From: an uncultured Desulfobacterium sp.
Lineage (GTDB): Bacteria > Desulfobacterota > Desulfobacteria > Desulfobacterales > Desulfobacteraceae
NCBI GenBank assembly: GCA_937124525.1
Contig: CAKZLA010000015.1
Span: forward strand, 1-13,558
DNA: 13,558 nt
Direction of reading: 5' to 3'
The notes beneath the pieces are model-generated. The model was not told where the DNA came from, ran no database searches, and saw only the letters and a program-made list of their open reading frames with translations. Both the position numbers and the translations under genes were made by a program. Of the stretch, positions 8,047-13,558 are shown piece after piece. Position 1 is the stretch's first letter; each line of letters opens with the position of its first letter.

Positions 8047-8128
8047 TTTCCGTAAATGTGGAGACGTCACCTGCAAGGAGTATATAAATTAATTTTTATG
8101 AAACCCGCAACTGACAAAAGTCCATCAG

Positions 8129-9256
8129 ATGACCGGGCTGATTGATAAATACAGATCCTGGTTTGCGCTTAAAAATGTCCCGGGGGTGGGAAGTGTGCTG
8201 TTTAAACGACTAATTACAGCATTTGAATCACCCCAGGGGGTATTTAATGCCTCGAACCATGAACTTAAAGGGATCAAAGGCATGGGTCCCCGGATTCTCC
8301 AGGGTATCCACAAAAACCGGACCCATTGCCCCGGTAATGAGATCCGTGCCATTGAGCGATGCGGATTTAAAATTGCCGTGCTCACTGATCCCCATTACCC
8401 GGAACTTCTTTTACACATTCCAGACCCGCCCCCCATCCTGACCTACCTTGGCACCCTTGATAATATTCCCCCCTGCATTGCCATTGTAGGATCACGACAG
8501 GCTACAGCCTATGGCATTGACACGGCATTCAAGCTGGGCTGCAAACTTGCATCCCGGGGATTTCAAATTGTCAGTGGCATGGCCATGGGCATTGATACTT
8601 CGGCCCATAAAGGGGCACTTCAGGCCCGGGGCAGAACCATTGCAGTGCTGGGATGTGGCTTAAAGACCATCTATCCCCGGGAAAACAGAAGACTTTATCA
8701 TGACATTGCTGACAAGGGTGCGGTTATATCAGAATTCCCCATTCACAGCTCACCAGATGCCCGTCATTTTCCCATGAGAAACCGAATCATTGCAGGCATG
8801 TCCACCGGCACCATTGTTGTGGAAGCTGCGGCCAAAAGCGGTTCGCTCATAACTGCCAGACTCACCGCCGAGTACAACCGAGAGGTGTTTGCCGTGCCCG
8901 GCAGCATACAGTCCTTTAAAAGCACCGGCACCCATGCCCTGATAAAACAGGGGGCAAAACTTGTGGAGAATGAATTGGATGTCATTGAAGAACTGGGGCA
9001 CATGGTCCACCAGGAGGCCCCATCCCACCCCAACGGCTCCCCTGGTGGTACGGAAAGCCATTTTTTAGAACCGGATACGCCCCAGGAGGAAATTTTAAAT
9101 TGCCTTGGGCCCTATCCCGTCCACATAGATACCATCATCGAAACGTCCGGCCTTGATGCAGGGATTGTCAATGCATCACTTTTATGCCTGGAACTGAAAG
9201 GTGTTATCAAACAAACATCGGGTAAATTTTTTTTCACCGTAGAGGAAACACCGTGA
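8129..9256 (+). CDS. dprA: DNA-processing protein DprA (Smf)
   Basis: DprA binds incoming single-stranded DNA in the cytoplasm and loads RecA during natural transformation. It is also present in many species not known to be competent. The 375 residues comprise an N-terminal SAM/helix-hairpin-helix-like part (V-P-G-V-G, then I-K-G-M-G-P-R-I); the Rossmann-like core from G121-S-R, with A-M-G-I-D-T-S-A-H, V-L-G-C-G-L, Y-P-R-E-N, F-P-M-R-N-R-I-I-A-G and E-A-A-A-K-S-G-S-L-I-T-A; and a C-terminal winged-helix domain (DML1-like) over roughly the last 70 residues. The start is uncertain. The ATG at 8129 has no clear Shine-Dalgarno, and the frame is closed by a stop at 8099-8101, so the only other choice is CTG at 8111. 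The gene ends inside the topA start codon (GTGA), so the two are co-translated. Confidence 0.95.
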   Translation: MTGLIDKYRSWFALKNVPGVGSVLFKRLITAFESPQGVFNASNHELKGIKGMGPRILQGIHKNRTHCPGNEIRAIERCGFKIAVLTDPHYPELLLHIPDPPPILTYLGTLDNIPPCIAIVGSRQATAYGIDTAFKLGCKLASRGFQIVSGMAMGIDTSAHKGALQARGRTIAVLGCGLKTIYPRENRRLYHDIADKGAVISEFPIHSSPDARHFPMRNRIIAGMSTGTIVVEAAAKSGSLITARLTAEYNREVFAVPGSIQSFKSTGTHALIKQGAKLVENELDVIEELGHMVHQEAPSHPNGSPGGTESHFLEPDTPQEEILNCLGPYPVHIDTIIETSGLDAGIVNASLLCLELKGVIKQTSGKFFFTVEETP

Positions 9257-11538
9257 GTAAACCACTTTTAATTGTCGAGTCCCCCACCAAAGTTAAGACC
9301 CTTAAGAAGTATCTTGGGAAAGAGTACAATGTGACTGCCACAGCAGGGCACATCAAAGATCTTCCCCAAAAAGAACTGGGCATTGATGTTGAAAAGGATT
9401 TTAAGGCCAAATATCTCCAAATCAAAGGAAAATCCAAGGTAATCCAGGCCATGAAAAAAGAAGCCGGGGATACTGACACCATTTATCTGGCCCCTGACCC
9501 TGACCGCGAAGGAGAGGCCATTGCATTCCATGCGGCGGATATTTTAAAGAAAAAGGGCAGATCTTTCCACAGGGTCTTAATCCATGAACTCACAAAAAAG
9601 GGAATTACCGATGCCCTGAACAATCCCATGGATCTCAATTACGACCGCTATGAAGCCCAGCAGGCCAGAAGAACCCTTGACCGACTGGTGGGCTATCAGA
9701 TCTCTCCGTTGCTCTGGAGACGGGTCCAGGGGGGCCTGAGCGCTGGACGGGTTCAATCCGTTGCCGTTAAAATTATCTGTGACAGAGAACGTCAGATCCG
9801 GGCCTTTGAGCCCCAGGAATACTGGACCATTGCAGCGGACCTCACAGCAGACACCCCTCCGGCCTTTACGGCCCAGCTGGCCCGCAAAGAAGGGCAGAAA
9901 ATTTCCATCCCGGATGGTGACACCTCTGCTGCCATTATAACGGAATTGGAATCCAGTGACTTTGTGGTGGAAAAGATAAACCGGAAAACCATCAAAAGAA
10001 CGCCTTTGCCCCCGTTTATCACCAGTAAAATGCAGCAGGATGCCATCAACCGCTTGAAATTTTCCGCAAAAAAAACCATGATGGTGGCCCAGCAGCTCTA
10101 TGAGGGTATTGAAATTGACTCCGGGGGTCCCGAAGGCCTTATTACCTATATGCGTACGGACTCCACCCGTATTGCTGAAGAAGCGGCCCTGGCAGCCCAG
10201 GAGTTGATCCGGGGAAAATTTGGAAAAGAGTTTGCCCTGGAATCCCCCCGGTATTTTAAAAATAAAAACAAAGCTCAGGACGCCCATGAAGCCATCCGTC
10301 CCACATCGGTATTGAACACACCGGGTAAGGTCCAGCCCTTTCTCACCCAGGACCAGTTCAAGCTCTATGATCTTATCTGGAAACGGTTCATGGCCTCCCA
10401 GATGTCCCAGGCCATTATTGACCAGAAAACCATCTCCATCCAGGCTGGCACCTATACCTTCACTGTGGGGGGCAGCACTGTAAAATTCCAGGGGTTCATG
10501 GCCCTTTACACCACAGATGATACCAATGGAAAAAAGGAAAAGGAAAAACAGCTCCTGCCGGAAATGAACCAGGCAGATGTGCTCAAGCTGGGACAGATTA
10601 TTCCCAAACAGCACTTTACCAAACCGCCTCCAAGATTTTCCGAGGCATCTCTTGTCAAGGAGCTTGAAGAAAACGGCATTGGACGTCCCAGTACCTATGC
10701 CTCCATTTTGTCCACCATCCGGGACAAGGGCTATGTGGACCTTGTAAAACGCTATTTCATGCCCAATGAGCTGGGATTCATTGTCAATGAACTGCTGGTG
10801 GAGTCTTTTCCTGAAATATTGGATGCCACCTTTACGGCAAAGATGGAAAACAATCTGGACAGCATTGAAAATGGTTCCAGCAAATCCATTGACGTTCTCA
10901 ATGAATTTTACACCCCCTTCAAGAAAAAGCTTGAATATGCCCAGGAAAATATGCTCAGCGTCAAGGGCGTTGGCATGGCCACAGACCTTTTATGCCCCCT
11001 GTGCGGTAAACCGTTAAACATTAAAATGGGCCGAAACGGTCATTTTATTGCCTGCACGGCCTATCCCGAATGCACCTTTTCAAGCAACTATACCCGGGAT
11101 GAAAAGGGCAACATTGAAATCCATGAAACCAAGGTGGACAACACCAAGGTAAAAGATTGCGATAAATGTGGAAAACCCATGGTGAAAAAAGAAGGCCGGT
11201 ATGGAGAATTTCTTGCCTGCACCGGTTACCCTGACTGTAAGCACACAGAGTCGGTTTACGGGGACCAGGCCGGGGCCGAGACCAACGTCCACTGCCCGGA
11301 AAAGGACTGCCAGGGAAAAATTGTGGAAAAACGATCCCGCCGGGGAAAAATATTTTATGGGTGCAACCGTTATCCGGACTGCTCCTTTGCCTCCTGGGAC
11401 AAACCCGTTAATATGCCCTGCCCCCAGTGTGATTCCCTCTATCTGGTGGAAAAAGAGACCAAAAAAGAAGGGAAAATTTTTAAATGCCCAGTCAAGGGAT
11501 GTGGCTACAAACAAAAGGCAGAAGATGCCCAGGAATGA
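9253..11538 (+). CDS. topA: DNA topoisomerase I (type IA)
   Basis: TopA relaxes negatively supercoiled DNA by transient single-strand cleavage. The 761-residue product has the Toprim domain at the N-terminus (E9 in V-E-S-P-T-K; the acidic triad D82-P-D84-R-E86) and the catalytic tyrosine Y299 in I-T-Y-M-R-T-D-S-T-R. A central type IA motif is present: E-N-G-I-G-R-P-S-T-Y-A. The C-terminus carries four consecutive zinc ribbons beginning at C581, C636, C681 and C723. All four keep two cysteine pairs; spacing varies, with one pair widened to C-x4-C in the third (first pair) and fourth (second pair). The start is GTG at 9253-9255, overlapping the dprA stop by 4 bases, with AGAGGA at 9241-9246 as ribosome binding site. 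Length and N-terminal homology support this start. The dprA-topA pairing is widespread in bacteria. Confidence 0.97.
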   Translation: MSKPLLIVESPTKVKTLKKYLGKEYNVTATAGHIKDLPQKELGIDVEKDFKAKYLQIKGKSKVIQAMKKEAGDTDTIYLAPDPDREGEAIAFHAADILKKKGRSFHRVLIHELTKKGITDALNNPMDLNYDRYEAQQARRTLDRLVGYQISPLLWRRVQGGLSAGRVQSVAVKIICDRERQIRAFEPQEYWTIAADLTADTPPAFTAQLARKEGQKISIPDGDTSAAIITELESSDFVVEKINRKTIKRTPLPPFITSKMQQDAINRLKFSAKKTMMVAQQLYEGIEIDSGGPEGLITYMRTDSTRIAEEAALAAQELIRGKFGKEFALESPRYFKNKNKAQDAHEAIRPTSVLNTPGKVQPFLTQDQFKLYDLIWKRFMASQMSQAIIDQKTISIQAGTYTFTVGGSTVKFQGFMALYTTDDTNGKKEKEKQLLPEMNQADVLKLGQIIPKQHFTKPPPRFSEASLVKELEENGIGRPSTYASILSTIRDKGYVDLVKRYFMPNELGFIVNELLVESFPEILDATFTAKMENNLDSIENGSSKSIDVLNEFYTPFKKKLEYAQENMLSVKGVGMATDLLCPLCGKPLNIKMGRNGHFIACTAYPECTFSSNYTRDEKGNIEIHETKVDNTKVKDCDKCGKPMVKKEGRYGEFLACTGYPDCKHTESVYGDQAGAETNVHCPEKDCQGKIVEKRSRRGKIFYGCNRYPDCSFASWDKPVNMPCPQCDSLYLVEKETKKEGKIFKCPVKGCGYKQKAEDAQE

Positions 11539-11620
11539 TTTAAAAATACCCCCGGCAGAACCCCCGATGGCTGACCTTACTGGAACATTGGAAACCAAAG
11601 GGGGCGGCATAATGAATCCA
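11539..11620. other. Convergent gap between topA and oppF-like gene
   Basis: These 82 bases separate two genes pointing at each other. They contain separated C5 and G5 runs (around 11552, 11562 and 11600) that could pair only over a long loop. I see no clear bidirectional terminator and no coding sequence. Confidence 0.5.
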
Positions 11621-12649
11621 TCAGGGATAAAGATGGCAGGCAGTGAAATGAGTGCTTCCCTGCACTTTCAGGGGTTTGAGCAACGGCTCCTTTTTTGAAC
11701 ATATTTCCATGACATGGGGACACCGGGTATGAAATCGACATCCCGGGGGTGGGTTTTCCGGAGAGGGCACCTCCCCTTTAAGTATGATCCGTTGTTTCCG
11801 GGCCAGGGGATCTGCCAGGGGAATGGCAGATAAAAGCGCCCGGGTGTAAGGATGATATGGAGTTTCATAAAGGGCCCGGGCCTGTGCATATTCTACGATT
11901 TTACCCAGATACATCACGGCAATGCGATCTGACACATGCTTGACAACGGCAAGATCATGGGAAATGAACAGATAGGTCAACCCCATTTCCCGCTGCAGGG
12001 CCACCATGAGATTGAGAATCTGGGACTGCACGGAAACATCCAGAGCAGACACCGGTTCATCACAGATCACCACCTCGGGATTAAGGGTGATGGCCCGGGC
12101 AATGCCAATTCGCTGGCGCTGGCCCCCACTGAATTCATGGGGAAACCGATGGATATCATCCCCTGACAACCCCACCCGTTCCAGCAACTCCCCGATCTCT
12201 TTGTCGGTCTTTCCCCCTTTTCGACCATGAATAACATATTTCTCCCGGAGGATTTCTCCAACGGTGTGCCTGGCATTCAAGGATTCAAAGGGGTCCTGAA
12301 AGATCATCTGCATCTGCAGCCGCATGGATTTCATCTGCCTGTGATTTCCCAGAGCGATATTTTTACCATGGAGAAAAACCTTGCCCGCAGTGGGGGGGTA
12401 GAGCCCCATAACACATCTTCCCAGGGTGGTTTTTCCACATCCTGACTCCCCCACAAGGCCCAGTGTTTCTCCTTTTTTAATGGAAAAGGAGACATCATCC
12501 ACGGCATGCACCACCCCTGTCTGTCCCAGAAAAATTCCCCCCCGCACCGGAAAATATTTTTTCAAACCCGTGACGCTTAAAATGCTATCCGGGTCCCGGG
12601 GGGAATCAATGTGTCTGGAGTGATGCAGTTTTTCCCTGGAATCAATCAT
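11621..12649 (-). CDS. Oligopeptide/dipeptide ABC transporter ATP-binding protein, OppF/DppF type
   Basis: This is one of two cytoplasmic ATPases that power an Opp/Dpp-type importer. The 342 residues contain a complete nucleotide-binding domain: Walker A G-E-S-G-C-G-K-T (67-74), Q-loop Q118, signature S-G-G-Q (174-177), Walker B ending D197-E198, and switch histidine H231. The C-terminal oligopeptide-type extension begins at H-P-Y-T-R and carries C304-x5-C310-x6-C317 plus C338, the pattern that binds a 4Fe-4S cluster in characterised relatives. The tail is typical of the second (F) subunit. I chose the ATG at 12647-12649, just after a GGGGGG-AAA purine run. It overlaps the end of the upstream OppD-type gene by 8 bases, implying coupled translation; longer upstream frames run into that gene. 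Substrate cannot be told from the ATPase; nickel or other oligopeptide-family substrates remain possible, so no symbol is given. Confidence 0.9.
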   Translation of the reverse strand: MIDSREKLHHSRHIDSPRDPDSILSVTGLKKYFPVRGGIFLGQTGVVHAVDDVSFSIKKGETLGLVGESGCGKTTLGRCVMGLYPPTAGKVFLHGKNIALGNHRQMKSMRLQMQMIFQDPFESLNARHTVGEILREKYVIHGRKGGKTDKEIGELLERVGLSGDDIHRFPHEFSGGQRQRIGIARAITLNPEVVICDEPVSALDVSVQSQILNLMVALQREMGLTYLFISHDLAVVKHVSDRIAVMYLGKIVEYAQARALYETPYHPYTRALLSAIPLADPLARKQRIILKGEVPSPENPPPGCRFHTRCPHVMEICSKKEPLLKPLKVQGSTHFTACHLYP

Positions 12650-13558
12650 GGTTTCCCCCCAAAAGATAACAGGATGCAAAATGCCCCTGGCTTCCCACCA
12701 TGGTTTCCGGTGGAGACACCGTGCGGCAAATATCCATGACATGGGGACATCGATTGGAAAATCGGCACCCCCGGGGCATTTTATCAAGGGAAGGAACCCG
12801 TCCTCGGATGGTTGGAAGAATGGATTTAGGAACACCGGCCAGACCCGGTATGGATGATATCAGGCCCCTGGTATAAGGATGAAGCGGATGGGTAAAAAGT
12901 TCTCTCACCGCCGAGCGTTCCACCACCCGTCCCCCATACATCACCACGGCATGGTCACAGTTTTCTGCAATAAGACCAAGATCATGGGTAATCAATATCA
13001 CTGCCATGCCCATTTTTTTCTGCAGATCTTTTATAAGGGCCATGATCTGGGCCTGAACTGTGACGTCCAGGGCAGTTGTGGGTTCATCGGCAATGAGAAT
13101 GTCCGGGGAAGATGCCAGGGCCATGGCAATCATCACCCGCTGGCGCATGCCCCCGGACAACTGGTGGGGATAGGCTTTCATGACCATCAACGGATCGGCA
13201 ATTCCCACATTTACAAGCATTTCTGACACGGCGTTGTGCCGATCTCTGGAAATCATGGCCGGGAAATGAAGCTCATAGACCTCATTGATCTGTGAACCGA
13301 TGCGGTGCACTGGATTTAACGCCGTCATGGGTTCCTGGAAAATCATGGATATGCGCCTGCCCCGGATGGCCTGCATGTCTGCCGCACAAAGAGTCAAAAG
13401 ATCCTGGTTGTCAAAAACAATGCGGCCGGACACCACCTTCCCCGATGGTCGGGGAAGCAGAGACATGATGGAAAGCGCTGTGACACTCTTTCCACACCCC
13501 GATTCCCCCCCAATCCCCAGTGTACTGCCACGGTCCATGGAAAACCAGGCCCCGTCCA
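12642..13558 (-). CDS. Oligopeptide/dipeptide ABC transporter ATP-binding protein, OppD/DppD type (5' end cut by window edge)
   Basis: The frame is open to the right edge. The first in-window ATG (13536-13538) is internal, because the residues before it (D-G-A-W-F-S) match the usual D-x-V-S-F strand ahead of Walker A; about 30 N-terminal residues are missing. Visible parts: Walker [10 protein letters not shown]-loop in I-F-Q-E-P, signature L-S-G-G-M-R-Q-R, Walker B I-L-I-A-D-E-P with T-T-A-L-D-V, switch histidine in I-T-H-D-L, and the oligopeptide C-terminal region (H-P-Y-T-R-G-L) with C-x5-C-x6-C and a final cysteine. The T-T-A-L-D-V form and its position ahead of the F-type gene point to the D subunit. 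Permease genes and a substrate-binding protein would be expected further upstream, beyond the right edge. The substrate is not determinable here. Confidence 0.9.
   Translation of the reverse strand, partial: DGAWFSMDRGSTLGIGGESGCGKSVTALSIMSLLPRPSGKVVSGRIVFDNQDLLTLCAADMQAIRGRRISMIFQEPMTALNPVHRIGSQINEVYELHFPAMISRDRHNAVSEMLVNVGIADPLMVMKAYPHQLSGGMRQRVMIAMALASSPDILIADEPTTALDVTVQAQIMALIKDLQKKMGMAVILITHDLGLIAENCDHAVVMYGGRVVERSAVRELFTHPLHPYTRGLISSIPGLAGVPKSILPTIRGRVPSLDKMPRGCRFSNRCPHVMDICRTVSPPETMVGSQGHFASCYLLGGNHD

Noticed and set aside
7888..8076. 62-residue minus-strand frame in the secF-dprA gap
   Set aside because: It overlaps the secF 3' end, has no good ribosome binding site and no recognisable features, so I treat it as chance.
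9577..10614. 345-residue minus-strand open frame opposite topA
   Set aside because: It is a shadow of topA codon use; topA carries all catalytic motifs in the plus frame.
11525..11698. Plus-strand frame continuing past topA into the oppF-like gene
   Set aside because: It runs antisense into a conserved ABC ATPase, has no ribosome binding site beyond topA coding sequence, and has low-complexity content.
11706..12749. 17-base identical string TCCATGACATGGGGACA at 11706-11722 and 12733-12749
   Set aside because: Both copies encode the same conserved C-terminal segment (C-P-H-V-M) of the paired, paralogous ATPases, so this is shared ancestry and codon use, not a mobile repeat.
1..13558. CRISPR array, toxin-antitoxin, defence island or prophage
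   Set aside because: Gene content is core housekeeping throughout, with no regularly spaced repeats, integrase, nuclease-defence genes or abrupt shift in composition that I can see by eye.

Overview
The window is an ordinary housekeeping segment of a Gram-negative bacterial chromosome of intermediate GC content. The gene set (an LptE-type outer-membrane lipoprotein, YajC-SecD-SecF, a four-cysteine zinc-type LeuRS, an RNase G-length RNase E/G, an Opp/Dpp-type peptide importer) and the flavour of the proteins suggest a sulfate-reducing Desulfobacteraceae-type organism (former Deltaproteobacteria). That assignment is an inference from protein character, not from any database match.

Layout, left to right. 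On the minus strand, leuS (209-2800) runs into lptE, which leaves the window at base 1; their stop and start codons overlap by one base. Next is a 484-base non-coding divergent region (2801-3284). On the plus strand follow rng (RNase E/G), a 193-base gap that begins with a striking inverted repeat directly after the rng stop, and then the tight yajC-secD-secF operon. After another gap of 184 bases comes the dprA-topA pair, joined by a 4-base GTGA overlap. A short convergent gap (11539-11620) separates topA from two minus-strand ABC transporter ATPases of the OppF/DppF and OppD/DppD types. The OppD-type gene is upstream, overlaps the OppF-type gene by 8 bases, and is cut by the right edge.

Functionally, secD, secF and yajC assist SecYEG in protein export. 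lptE supports LPS delivery at the outer membrane. dprA handles incoming single-stranded DNA and topA removes negative supercoils. rng matures or decays RNA, and leuS charges tRNA-Leu. The two ATPases power an oligopeptide/dipeptide (or related, such as nickel) importer whose permeases and binding protein lie outside the window.

I found no tRNA, rRNA, CRISPR array, prophage or intact insertion sequence, and no convincing novel system. The points worth a second look are small: a C9/G9 homopolymer in the lptE signal peptide, possible leader structure at the rng start, a possible IS3-like terminus relic after rng, a TTG start for secD, and a dprA start without a visible ribosome binding site that overlaps a mini-ORF.
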